Assembly: GCF_903944925.1 (NCBI RefSeq) | Contig: NZ_CAJATU010000192.1 | Coordinates: 1 to 64,000, forward strand | From: an uncultured Rhodopila sp. | Lineage (GTDB): Bacteria > Pseudomonadota > Alphaproteobacteria > Acetobacterales > Acetobacteraceae | Length of the DNA stretch: 64,000 bases | Direction of reading: 5' to 3' | In this document: positions 17,718 through 26,000 of the stretch, in pieces | Numbering within the stretch: position 1 is the stretch's first letter | How the letters are laid out: the number at the start of each line of letters is the position of its first letter | Position numbers and translations under genes: made by a program | The notes under the pieces: model-generated | The model's database searches: none | What the model was told of the DNA's origin: nothing | What the model saw: the letters and a program-made list of their open reading frames with translations, nothing else

Positions 17718-19271
17718 ATGACGTTGAGCGCACACATCCTGCAGGATTTACGGGACCGAGAAGCCAAGATTCTGGCCGGCGGGGGCGCCGAGAAGGCCCG
17801 CGTCCGCCATGAGCAGGGGCGGCTGACCGCCCGTGAACGCCTCGCCGCCCTGTTCCAGGACGGCACGTTCCAGGAAATCGGCCGCCACATCCGCAGCAAC
17901 CGCCAGGCCGGCGTGGCGCATCACGTCGATCAGCCGGCCGACGGCGTCGTCGTCGGCACCGGCTACGTCAACGGCCGGGCGGTGGCGGCGTTCAGCCAGG
18001 ACTTCACCGTCGCCGCCGGCACGCTCGGCAAGATGCACGCCGGCAAGATCGTCAAGGCGATGCAGACCGCGGCGCATTCCGGCATGCCGGTGGTTGCGTT
18101 CAATGACTCCGGTGGAGCCCGCATCCAGGAAGCGGTGGACGCGCTGTCCGGCTATGGCCAGGTGTTCTACCAGAACGTGCTGCTGTCCGGTGTGGTGCCG
18201 CAGATCGCGGTGGTCTGCGGGCCATGCGCGGGCGGTGCCGCCTATTCCCCGGCGCTGATGGACTTCATCATCATGACGAAGTCGAACGCCGATCTGTTCA
18301 TCACCGGGCCGGAGGTGATCAAGGCGGTGACCGGCAAGACGGTCACCATGGACGAAGTCGGCGGCGCGGCGATGCACGCCACCGTCAGCGGCAACGTGCA
18401 TTTCCTGGCCGATGACGACCGCCACGCCGTCCAGTTGGTGCAGCGCCTGCTGAGCTTCCTGCCGGCGAACAATGCCGAGGAACCGCCGCATCACCTGACA
18501 CCGGATATCGACGAAAGCCCGGACGAGGGCATGACGGCGCTGATCCCGGAGGACAACTCCACGCCGCTTGACACGCATACGGTGATCGCGCGGCTGGTGG
18601 ATGGCGGCGACTTCCTGGAGGTCCATGCCGGTTTTGCCGAAAACATCATCATCGGCTTTGCCCGTATCGGCGGCATGGTCGTCGGCATCATCGCCAACCA
18701 GCCGGCGGTGCGGGCAGGGGCACTGGATATCGATGCGTCCGACAAGGGCGCGCGCTTCATCCGCTTCTGCGACTGCTTCAACATTCCCCTGGTTACGCTG
18801 GTCGATGTGCCGGGGTTCCTGCCGGGCATCGAGCAGGAACGCGGCGGCATCATCCGGCACGGCGCCAAGCTGCTGTTCGCCTATGCCGCGGCGACGGTGC
18901 CGAAGCTCACGCTGATCCTGCGCAAGGCCTATGGCGGATCGTACCTCGCGATGTGCAGCCAGGAGATGGGCGCGGACTTCGTCTACGCCTGGCCCTCGGC
19001 GGAGATCGCGGTGATGGGCGCCGAGGGCGCCGTCAACGTGCTGTATCGCAAGGAGTTGAAGGATGCGCCTGACCGCCGGGCCAAGGCGGCGGAACTGGCC
19101 GCGGCCTACCGGGCGGAGTTCAGCACGCCGTATTTGTCCGCCGGGGCCGGCTACATCACCGACGTGATCGATCCGGCGTCGACGCGGTGGATCGTCGCGC
19201 TGTCGCTGCGCAAGCTGCAGAGCAAGCGGGATGTGCGTCCGCCGAAGAAGCACGGGAACATGCCGCTGTGA
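17718..19271 (+). CDS. mmdA: Methylmalonyl-CoA decarboxylase alpha subunit (carboxyltransferase)
   Basis: 517 residues in the acyl-CoA carboxylase carboxyltransferase family. Core motifs are FNDSGGARIQEAVDAL and GPCAGGAAYSPALMDF in the N-terminal crotonase fold, and LVDVPGFLPGIEQE plus LTLILRKAYGGSYLAM in the C-terminal half. The same fold serves propionyl-CoA carboxylase beta subunits. The decarboxylase call rests on the downstream OadG-like, biotin-carrier and OadB-like genes and on the absence of a biotin carboxylase gene here. It transfers the carboxyl group of methylmalonyl-CoA to biotin. Confidence 0.88.
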   Translation: MTLSAHILQDLRDREAKILAGGGAEKARVRHEQGRLTARERLAALFQDGTFQEIGRHIRSNRQAGVAHHVDQPADGVVVGTGYVNGRAVAAFSQDFTVAAGTLGKMHAGKIVKAMQTAAHSGMPVVAFNDSGGARIQEAVDALSGYGQVFYQNVLLSGVVPQIAVVCGPCAGGAAYSPALMDFIIMTKSNADLFITGPEVIKAVTGKTVTMDEVGGAAMHATVSGNVHFLADDDRHAVQLVQRLLSFLPANNAEEPPHHLTPDIDESPDEGMTALIPEDNSTPLDTHTVIARLVDGGDFLEVHAGFAENIIIGFARIGGMVVGIIANQPAVRAGALDIDASDKGARFIRFCDCFNIPLVTLVDVPGFLPGIEQERGGIIRHGAKLLFAYAAATVPKLTLILRKAYGGSYLAMCSQEMGADFVYAWPSAEIAVMGAEGAVNVLYRKELKDAPDRRAKAAELAAAYRAEFSTPYLSAGAGYITDVIDPASTRWIVALSLRKLQSKRDVRPPKKHGNMPL

Positions 19272-19355
19272 GGACGTTGCCTATAGCGGCGGCGCGCTCA
19301 GCGCGGTTCAACACAATAGGCGAACGACCCCGCGTGGCGTCACGGAGACACGCCC

Positions 19356-19691
19356 ATGAATGACACCATGGCCGGCAGCCCGATCCTGACCAACTGGCTG
19401 GCAATCGTCGGGGTCGTGAGCCTGATGTACTGGGGCTGGCGCATCGTCGCCGCCATCCAGCACCGGACGCGCAAATCCCGCCCCGTCGACGCTGATTTGC
19501 CGGCTCCTGCCGTGGCGGGGTCGTTCATACCGGCGTCCGACGGATTTCCCGACGATATCGTCGCCATCGCGGCCGCCGTCCATGCCATGATGGGCGCGCA
19601 CCGGATCGTCCACCTCGAATCCACCCGGACTGGCCAGACCTGGGCCGCCGAAGGGCGCTGGATGCACCAGACCTCCCATCGGCCCGGCTGA
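19356..19691 (+). CDS. mmdD: OadG-like delta subunit of the Na+-translocating decarboxylase
   Basis: 111 residues. One N-terminal transmembrane helix (LTNWLAIVGVVSLMYWGWRIVAAI), a linker, then the OadG-type C-terminal segment with IAAAVHAMMGAHRIVHL and WAAEGRWMHQTSHRPG. In decarboxylase pumps this subunit anchors the soluble carboxyltransferase to the membrane beta subunit. It lies between mmdA and the biotin carrier, as in other such operons. Confidence 0.82.
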   Translation: MNDTMAGSPILTNWLAIVGVVSLMYWGWRIVAAIQHRTRKSRPVDADLPAPAVAGSFIPASDGFPDDIVAIAAAVHAMMGAHRIVHLESTRTGQTWAAEGRWMHQTSHRPG

Positions 19692-19713
19692 CGCACTACC
19701 CAAGGACCTGACC

Positions 19714-20103
19714 ATGCAGAAGAGCTTCCGCATTACCGTTGACGGCCGCAGCTACAACGTGGTCGTCGAGGATCTCGACCCGGTCGCGCCCACCGCGGCC
19801 CTGCCGCCCGTCGTCGCAGCCGCCGTGGCGGCGCCCGCTCCGGCACCGGTCGCCGCCCCGCCGCCCGCATCACCGGCTGCCGCGGCAGGCCCCGGCTCCA
19901 TCGTCGCCCCGCTCGGCGGCGTGGTGTTTTCCATCGACGTGCCGCTCGGCCGCGACGTCGCGGTGGGCGACAAGGTCGCCACCATCGAGGCGATGAAGAT
20001 GAAGACCGAAGTGCGGGCGAAGGTCGCCGGCAAGGTCACCGCCATCGCCGCCAAGGTGAACGAAAGCGTCGAGACCGGTCAGTTGCTGATGACCGTGGGC
20101 TAA
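19714..20103 (+). CDS. mmdC: Biotin carrier protein (gamma subunit) of methylmalonyl-CoA decarboxylase
   Basis: 129 residues. N-terminal FRITVDGRSYNVVVEDL, an Ala/Pro linker, then the biotinyl domain with the biotinylation motif EAMKMKTEV and the mirror half VNESVETGQLLMTVG. The flexible proline/alanine linker lets biotin move between carboxyltransferase and membrane subunit. AAGGACC precedes the ATG. Confidence 0.92.
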   Translation: MQKSFRITVDGRSYNVVVEDLDPVAPTAALPPVVAAAVAAPAPAPVAAPPPASPAAAAGPGSIVAPLGGVVFSIDVPLGRDVAVGDKVATIEAMKMKTEVRAKVAGKVTAIAAKVNESVETGQLLMTVG

Positions 20104-20194
20104 CCCGCCGCCCCCGGCGGCTGAGAAGACCATCGATCGCCTATCCGCTGCCGGAGGCCGCAACGGCCGTCCGCTGTTATTTCAGGAGTCTGCA

Positions 20195-20353
20195 TTGGAA
20201 AAAGATACCGTTACGTTCGCGGTCATGCTGAGCGTGATCGATTTCTTCCTCAGCATGGTGCTGATCTCCGGCATCGGCGTGATCCTCTGGCTGCTGCCGT
20301 TCCTCAACCGGCTCGGCAAGCTCGACGAAGAGAGCATGCGCCGCGGTCACTGA
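20195..20353 (+). CDS. Small membrane subunit of the decarboxylase (MmdE-like)
   Basis: A TTG start at 20195, preceded by CAGGAG, gives 52 residues ending at the TGA at 20351. One long hydrophobic helix (VIDFFLSMVLISGIGVILWL) is followed by a charged tail (GKLDEESMRRGH). It lies exactly between the biotin carrier and the beta subunit. Veillonella methylmalonyl-CoA decarboxylase has a 55-residue epsilon subunit of similar size; equivalence is inferred from size, topology and position rather than sequence identity. The non-ATG start and short length make it easy to miss. Confidence 0.65.
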   Translation: MEKDTVTFAVMLSVIDFFLSMVLISGIGVILWLLPFLNRLGKLDEESMRRGH

Positions 20354-20392
20354 CCGCCGCGCCGCACGAAATTCCAGGGGGCCAGGACGACC

Positions 20393-21520
20393 ATGTTCTT
20401 CGACGAGATGCTGCACTTCTTCGGCCAGATGGCCTCGCAAACCGGCCTTGCCCAGTTCTGGTGGGGCAACGTGCTGATGATCGCCGTCGGCGTCTCGATG
20501 ATCCTGCTGGCCGTGATCAAGAAATACGAGCCGCTGCTGCTGGTGGGCATCGGCTTCTCCTGCATCATCTCGAACGTGCCGGGATCGGACCTGACGCTGC
20601 CGGGCGGGCTGTTCCACTACGCGTATGAAGGCGTGCAACTGCTGATCCTGCCGCCGCTGATCTTCTTCGGCGTCGGCGCAATGACCGATTTCGGTCCGAT
20701 GATCGCCAATCCGAAGCTGGTGATCCTCGGCGCCGCCGCGCATCTGGGCATCTTCGTCGCGTTGATTGGCGCCAAGCTGCTCGGGTTCACCATCTATGAG
20801 GCCGGCGCCATCGGCATTATCGGCGGTGCCGACGGCCCGATGGCGATCTTCATGACGATGAAGCTGGCGCCGCATCTGCTGCCGCAGATCTCCGTCGCGG
20901 CGTATTCCTACATGGCGCTGATGCCGCTGATCCAGCCGCCGGTGATGCGGCTGCTGACCACGAAGCGGGAGCGTCAGATCCGCATGAAGCAGATGCGCAC
21001 TGTTTCCCGCGTCGAGCGGATCGCCTTCCCGATCGTCATCGGCATCGTCGTCAACCTGCTGCTGCCCCCGGTGGCGCCGCTGATCACCATGCTGATGCTG
21101 GGCAACCTGTTCAAGGAAGTCCTGGTAACCGAGCGGCTGGCCAAGGCCGCGGCGAACGAGGTGATGAACGTCGTCATCGTGATCCTGACGATCGCCATCG
21201 GCTCGACCATGGGGGCGGACAAGTTCCTCACCGGCAGCACGATCGAGATCATCGGCCTCGGCCTGGTGGCGTTCGTGTTCGGCACCGGGTCTGGCGTCAT
21301 CGGCGCCAAGATCATGAACCTGTTCCTGGAGGAGAAGATCAACCCGCTGCTCGGGTCCGCCGGTATCGCCTCGGTGCCGATCGCCGCGCGGGTGGCGCAT
21401 GTGGTGGCGCTGCAGGATGATCCGGAGAATTTCCTGATCTATCATGCGATGGGTCCGAACCTTGCGGGCGTGTTCGGCACCGCGCTGTCGGGCGGAATCA
21501 TGCTGGCGCTGCTGCAATAG
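20393..21520 (+). CDS. mmdB: Na+-translocating decarboxylase beta subunit (MmdB/OadB/GcdB family)
   Basis: 375 residues with about nine to eleven hydrophobic segments. Family signatures are GGADGPMAIFMTMKLAP, SYMALMPLIQPPVM and the C-terminal NFLIYHAMGPNLAGV. This subunit decarboxylates carboxybiotin and exports Na+ in exchange. The family usually has GGADGPT; here Thr is replaced by Met. The gene closes the operon, and a strong terminator follows immediately. Confidence 0.93.
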   Translation: MFFDEMLHFFGQMASQTGLAQFWWGNVLMIAVGVSMILLAVIKKYEPLLLVGIGFSCIISNVPGSDLTLPGGLFHYAYEGVQLLILPPLIFFGVGAMTDFGPMIANPKLVILGAAAHLGIFVALIGAKLLGFTIYEAGAIGIIGGADGPMAIFMTMKLAPHLLPQISVAAYSYMALMPLIQPPVMRLLTTKRERQIRMKQMRTVSRVERIAFPIVIGIVVNLLLPPVAPLITMLMLGNLFKEVLVTERLAKAAANEVMNVVIVILTIAIGSTMGADKFLTGSTIEIIGLGLVAFVFGTGSGVIGAKIMNLFLEEKINPLLGSAGIASVPIAARVAHVVALQDDPENFLIYHAMGPNLAGVFGTALSGGIMLALLQ

Positions 21521-21546
21521 AAAAGGGGCTGATTTCAGCCCCTTTT
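21521..21546 (+). terminator. Intrinsic terminator of the decarboxylase operon
   Basis: A perfect 12-bp inverted repeat (AAAAGGGGCTGA / TCAGCCCCTTTT) begins right after the mmdB stop codon and ends in a T-run. It can also act for leftward transcription because of its A/T ends. Confidence 0.85.
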
Positions 21547-21560
21547 CAATCTCGGCAAGC

Positions 21561-22114
21561 TCAGCCGGTAACGGCCCGCGGGCGCCGGATGCGGGCGCCT
21601 GCCAGTCCGAAAAGCGTAGCCGTAAAGGCAAACATGGCGAAATCCGTGTCAGGCTCCGAAACGGCGACGTCATAGTTGAGTGTAAACGAGCCGCTTTTGT
21701 CGCCGTACTAGCCTGGGGTGCCGTTGATAGCCCAACCGTCCGGTAAGCCAGGCAGCAGCTTCGTTGAACCGCTCGGTGCAATGAACGTTCCACCGTCACC
21801 GACGTAGAAGGGACTGTATTCACCCGATCCGGTTCCCGTGCCGATGAAGGCCCCGGCCAGGAAAAAATGGGTCGAGTAGTCTATGCCGCCGAAGATGCCG
21901 AAAGCACTAATGTTCGTCTCCCCCGCGGCCCCGGCCGGACCGTTGGTCTCAGCGCCAATGCCAGGGGCAACTGTCCAGTGGTGGGCAGTTGACCACTGGC
22001 GCCGATAAAGATCGAACCCGTTGCGTCAACGGTGGCAACATCCGCGCGCGCCACGCCGGATGCGGAAATTGCCGCGCAAACGATAGCCACTCTCCAAACA
22101 TAGCCTGTTCTCAT
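21561..22114 (-). pseudogene. Decayed PEP-CTERM-type secreted protein gene
   Basis: A signal peptide (MRTGYVWRVAIVCAAISASG) begins at 22114 and the frame continues to about 21970. A one-base shift is then needed to continue with GIGAETNGPAGAAGETNISAF and YSPFYVGDGG. An in-frame TAG follows near 21712 (after AINGTPG). The last segment, SEPDTDFAMFAFTATLFG then GARIRRPR, is a PEP-CTERM-like sorting signal with SEP instead of PEP. One frameshift plus one nonsense codon make it a likely pseudogene. An intact PEP-CTERM protein is encoded at 61794-62522. Confidence 0.75.
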
Positions 22115-22260
22115 GAGTCCATGCTCCGACCAAGGTCTGTCGTTACTTGATCATATCTAGAATGCGCGTTCAAGAGAATTTGAGCATGTTTGTTACATCT
22201 AATAGCGGGTTTGGCATCAAAGGCCATCGCCTACCCGCGAACCCGGCCTCGCAGCCATTG

Positions 22261-23160
22261 TCATGTCGGCGTGGTATAAGCCTCCGCGCCTTCATCCACC
22301 GGCTCCAGATCGACGCTGACCAGCACGCTGTGGTCGCCGCCGCCCAGGATCACCCCGCGCACCGGGCTGACATCGCTGAAGTCGCGCCCCCACCCCAGCA
22401 GCACATGCTCATCGCGAATCAGGATGCCGTTGGTCGGGTCAACGTCGATCCAACCATACTCGGGGCCAAGCCAGCAGCCGACCCAGGCGTGCGATTGATC
22501 CGCTCCCTGGCGCTTGACCTGGCCGGGCGGCGGCTTGGTGCGGATATAGCCCGACGTGTAGCGCGCCGGGATGCCGATGCCGCGCAGCCCGCTGACCATG
22601 GCGTGGGAGAAATCCTGGCACACCCCCTCCCGCCGCTGCATCACCTGCGACACCGGCGTGGAGATCGTTGTCACGCCGGAGCGGAAGCGGAAATCCGTAT
22701 AGAACCGCTCGTTCAGTTCCAGCAGCGCCTCCAGCACCGGCCGCCCGGGCGTGAACGACTGGCTGACATACTCCCGTGTGTCCGCATCGATCGGCGCCAT
22801 TTTGGTACCGAATTGAAACTCCGCCGCGTCCCAGCCCTCCGGGCTCCGCGCCGCCTCCACCACGCTTTCCCAGTTCGGCGTGGCCGCCGCATCGCCCGGC
22901 GGCCAGCGATCGACCTCCACGATCGCTTCGGAGGTCACCTCGAAATCGGCATGCGGCAGGTCCAGGAACAGCCAGGTAACATGATTGCCGAAATGATCGA
23001 GGCCGTCGGTTCGCCGGGCCGGCATCGGGTCGGTTACGATGCTTTCCGAGATCACCGTCTGCCAGGGCTGCATGCGCGGCCGCAAGTGCACCATGTGCGC
23101 GGCCAGTTCGACAGGGCTGCCATAAGCGTATCGGGTGATATGTTGGACGCGGTAACGCAT
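22261..23160 (-). CDS. Transglutaminase-like protein paired with ATP-grasp/alpha-E protein
   Basis: 299 residues. The N domain starts MRYRVQHITRYAYGSPVEL, and the catalytic triad sits in REGVCQDFSHAM (Cys), DQSHAWVGCWLG (His) and DVDPTNGILI (Asp). It lies 97 bases downstream of the fused ATP-grasp/alpha-E gene on the same strand. This genomic association is well known and has been proposed to make and break peptide-like amide bonds, with the transglutaminase acting as peptidase; the natural product is unknown. Confidence 0.9.
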   Translation of the reverse strand: MRYRVQHITRYAYGSPVELAAHMVHLRPRMQPWQTVISESIVTDPMPARRTDGLDHFGNHVTWLFLDLPHADFEVTSEAIVEVDRWPPGDAAATPNWESVVEAARSPEGWDAAEFQFGTKMAPIDADTREYVSQSFTPGRPVLEALLELNERFYTDFRFRSGVTTISTPVSQVMQRREGVCQDFSHAMVSGLRGIGIPARYTSGYIRTKPPPGQVKRQGADQSHAWVGCWLGPEYGWIDVDPTNGILIRDEHVLLGWGRDFSDVSPVRGVILGGGDHSVLVSVDLEPVDEGAEAYTTPT

Positions 23161-23257
23161 GGCGTCAGTTTAGCCGGAGTTTCGCGTCATTGCGAAGCGT
23201 CCACCCGTTTGATCCGCCGAAAGACGTGGGTAATACGCCAGGCGGGCGAAGGTCCCC

Positions 23258-25753
23258 TCACGCAGCCCCGCGCCGCGGTTCGCTGTCCACGCCCAGGCTG
23301 CGCGCCACCGGCAGCAAGGTGAAATACCGCCGCGACACCCGGTCCCCCACCGCTGCAATCGCCTGGTCCAGTTTCCGCAGCCGCTGCGGCAGCCGCGCCG
23401 TCGTCACCATCTGGTCCGGCGAGCGCAGGACGTCCTGCACGATGTCGCGAGTCTCCTGCAACAGCGGCTCCACCGCCAGCAGCAGCGAATCGCCGTCCTC
23501 GACGATCTCGCGCAGCAGCTCCCGCGCCGCGACAAGCTGGAACGCCAGGCCGCGCGGGTTGCCCTCGTCGGCCAGGATCAGGTCGAGCGCCGGGGCCGGC
23601 TGCAGCACCGCCAGGTAGCGGGTGCGATAGGTGATGACGGAGTCGCGCAGCTCCAGCGCCAGCCGCAGCCCGGTCTCCACCCGGCCCGGCTGGGTCAGCG
23701 CACCCGGCTGGTCCAGCACCTGCCGCAGCTCCGCCGCAATCGCCTGCGCCCGTTCCATTCTGCGGCCGAAATCCAGGAACAGCCGCCCGCCGCCGCGCAC
23801 CATGTTCTCCGCCGCCAGGCCCGCGACCGTGGCGGCGAATTCCAGGATCTCGGTGGTCAGGTGCGAGGCGGCCTCCAGCGTCCGCGCATTGGCCTCCGGC
23901 GGCAGCTTGCGCATCGCCTCACCGAGTTCGCGCAGCGAGCGTGTCACGACCGCGTGCATCTCGCCGGTCAGGCGGTCGCGCAAGGTTTCGACCTGGCGCG
24001 CCACATGCGCCAGCACCCGCGGCATGCCGCCTTTCGCCCGGAATGCCTTCAAAACCGCCGCCGACAGCATGCCCATGCCCAAAACGCTGGCATCTTCGTC
24101 CGCCAGCATCTTCAGGCTGCTCAGGCTGCCGATGAGAATCTCCAGTTCGGAAATTTCTCGCGCCGAGGGCATCGGCCGCAGGATGCGCGTGATCACCGCC
24201 CTTTGCAGCCGCGCGGCTTCTTCCAGCCGCTCCAGATAGCGCCCGAGCCAGTAGAAATTGTCCGCCACCCGCGATGGCAGGTCGCCGGCGGTGCGGCGGA
24301 TCGCCAGCGTCGGCGTCACCAGGCCCAGCACGCCCTGCACCATGCTGGACTCGTCCGCCATGACCCAAACGTCCTTGGACACGGCGTTGCGCGGCAGCCG
24401 CCCGGCCAGGGCGTCTTCCTCCGACAAGGCGCGGGCGAGGCCGCCGGGAAAGGCCCGCCACCGGTTGCCATCATACGTCATGAACATCCGCAAGGCGATC
24501 GGCTTGGCATCCAGCCCGCTTGGGCCGACACACGGCGCCAAGGACGGCACCGGCGCCACCGAGGCCGCCCAGCCGCCCGGGTCCGCCTCCATCCTCGCGG
24601 CGAGCTCCGCCCGCTCCGCGGCGGACAGCAGCATCGGCACCACCGGGCGCGCCCCGCCGTCAGTGGCGGGACGGATCAGCCAGCCCTCCAGGTCGCGCAG
24701 CACGGTGCGGACGACGGCACCCTCGCCCAGCCACAACGTCGCCTGGCTGGCCAGCCGCAGCTCCTCGCCCAGCAGCCGGCGCGCCAGCGCGGGCAGGAAT
24801 GCGGCCAGGCCCGGCGCCTCCACCAGGGCGGAGCCGGCGTCGTTGACCATCCGCACGAAACCGCCGCGAATCGCATCGAGCAGCCCCGGCACGCCGGTCC
24901 CGGAGGCCAGTTCGAGCGAATCCACCTTGTTGCCGTCCTTGCGGCGGAACAGCACGCCGATGCGCTGCAGACCGCGCAGCGTCTTGAGGAACACCTTGCC
25001 GTCGCGCAGGGTCAGGTCGCCGCCCTCGACCAGGCCGATGGACATCTCGCGCGACAGCAGCACGTGCTCGAACCACATCGTGTCCGAATGGCCGCTGCTC
25101 AGCAATGCGGCGCCGCCGGCATCGTCGGTGCCGAGCGCCTGCAAGGCGTTGCTGACGACCTCCAGGTACGGCCGCAGCGGCTCGATCTTCTGGTACTGGA
25201 ACAGCTCCGGCACGATGCGGGCGAGGATGCGGCGGTTTTCCAGTGCATAGGCGATGCCCTGCGCCTGGCCGGTGCGGTCCGCCAGCACGCGCCAGGCGCC
25301 GTCCGTGCCGCGCAGCATGTCGGCGGCGTAGAACGACAGGTGGCGGTGCCCACGGCTGCCGTCGGGCATGCAGCACGGCCGCAGGAAGGCCGGGTTGCCG
25401 TAGACCAATTCGGGCGGGATCAGGCATTCGGCCATGAGGTTACGCGGGCCGTAGAGGTCCTGCAGGATCAGCTCCATCAGCTCCGCCCGCTGCGCCAGCC
25501 CGGACTCCAGTTGGGCGAATTCGGCGGCGGAGAGCAGCAACGGAACCGGGTCGCAGCGCCAGTTGACTGACCGCTCGCCCGGCAGGATGGCGGTGATGCC
25601 TTCCTCGGCGAAGGCCTGGTCGAGCAGGCGCGCACGTTCGGCCAGGGTTTCCCGCCCCAGCGCGAACATCGATGACAGCAACGGGCGCCAGTGCGGTTTC
25701 GCCTGGCCGCGGCCGTCGCCCATCTCATCGAGCGGTTGGTCGCCCGTCGTCAT
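23258..25753 (-). CDS. Fused circularly permuted ATP-grasp and alpha-E domain protein
   Basis: 831 residues. The N-terminal part (about 1-490) is a circularly permuted type 2 ATP-grasp ligase: SVNWRCDPVPLLLSAAEFA, LYGPRNLMAECLIP, VYGNPAFLRPC, and later DVWVMADESSMVQGV. The C-terminal part (about 500-820) is an all-helical alpha-E domain beginning LPSRVADNFYWLGRYLERLEE. In many genomes these are two separate genes beside a transglutaminase; here they are fused. The ATP-grasp part would activate a carboxylate for amide formation. Confidence 0.9.
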   Translation of the reverse strand: MTTGDQPLDEMGDGRGQAKPHWRPLLSSMFALGRETLAERARLLDQAFAEEGITAILPGERSVNWRCDPVPLLLSAAEFAQLESGLAQRAELMELILQDLYGPRNLMAECLIPPELVYGNPAFLRPCCMPDGSRGHRHLSFYAADMLRGTDGAWRVLADRTGQAQGIAYALENRRILARIVPELFQYQKIEPLRPYLEVVSNALQALGTDDAGGAALLSSGHSDTMWFEHVLLSREMSIGLVEGGDLTLRDGKVFLKTLRGLQRIGVLFRRKDGNKVDSLELASGTGVPGLLDAIRGGFVRMVNDAGSALVEAPGLAAFLPALARRLLGEELRLASQATLWLGEGAVVRTVLRDLEGWLIRPATDGGARPVVPMLLSAAERAELAARMEADPGGWAASVAPVPSLAPCVGPSGLDAKPIALRMFMTYDGNRWRAFPGGLARALSEEDALAGRLPRNAVSKDVWVMADESSMVQGVLGLVTPTLAIRRTAGDLPSRVADNFYWLGRYLERLEEAARLQRAVITRILRPMPSAREISELEILIGSLSSLKMLADEDASVLGMGMLSAAVLKAFRAKGGMPRVLAHVARQVETLRDRLTGEMHAVVTRSLRELGEAMRKLPPEANARTLEAASHLTTEILEFAATVAGLAAENMVRGGGRLFLDFGRRMERAQAIAAELRQVLDQPGALTQPGRVETGLRLALELRDSVITYRTRYLAVLQPAPALDLILADEGNPRGLAFQLVAARELLREIVEDGDSLLLAVEPLLQETRDIVQDVLRSPDQMVTTARLPQRLRKLDQAIAAVGDRVSRRYFTLLPVARSLGVDSEPRRGAA

Positions 25754-25957
25754 GCGGCGCCCACCCGGCCAGACTGGCTGGGAGTGGCAGCCATTCTGGA
25801 ATAGGCCGGCAAGCGTCGATCCATCTGAAGCCTCGTTCGCGTTACCGTGCCAGGGGCGAGAACGCTTGTCCAGGAAGAGACGTGGCGTTCAATGGAATGA
25901 CACCGGGCAGAAACGGCAACGTCATGCCTTTGCCGCCACCGGCACCGCAAGGCGTGG

Positions 25958-25979
25958 ATGGTCCGCCTGCGCGGACCAT
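25958..25979. repeat. Short dispersed palindrome ATGGTCCGC-CTGC-GCGGACCAT
   Basis: A perfect 9-bp inverted repeat with a 4-base loop in the noncoding gap before the APC permease stop. A half-degenerate relative (GGCGGACCATGACGCAG) occurs at about 59499-59515. It may be a dispersed palindromic repeat unit, and could also act as a terminator-like hairpin. Confidence 0.5.
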
Positions 25980-26000
25980 GACGTAGAGAGCAACGTGACC

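Noticed and set aside
17748-19253. Long leftward frame opposite mmdA
   Set aside because: His/Arg-rich antisense shadow; mmdA has complete family motifs.
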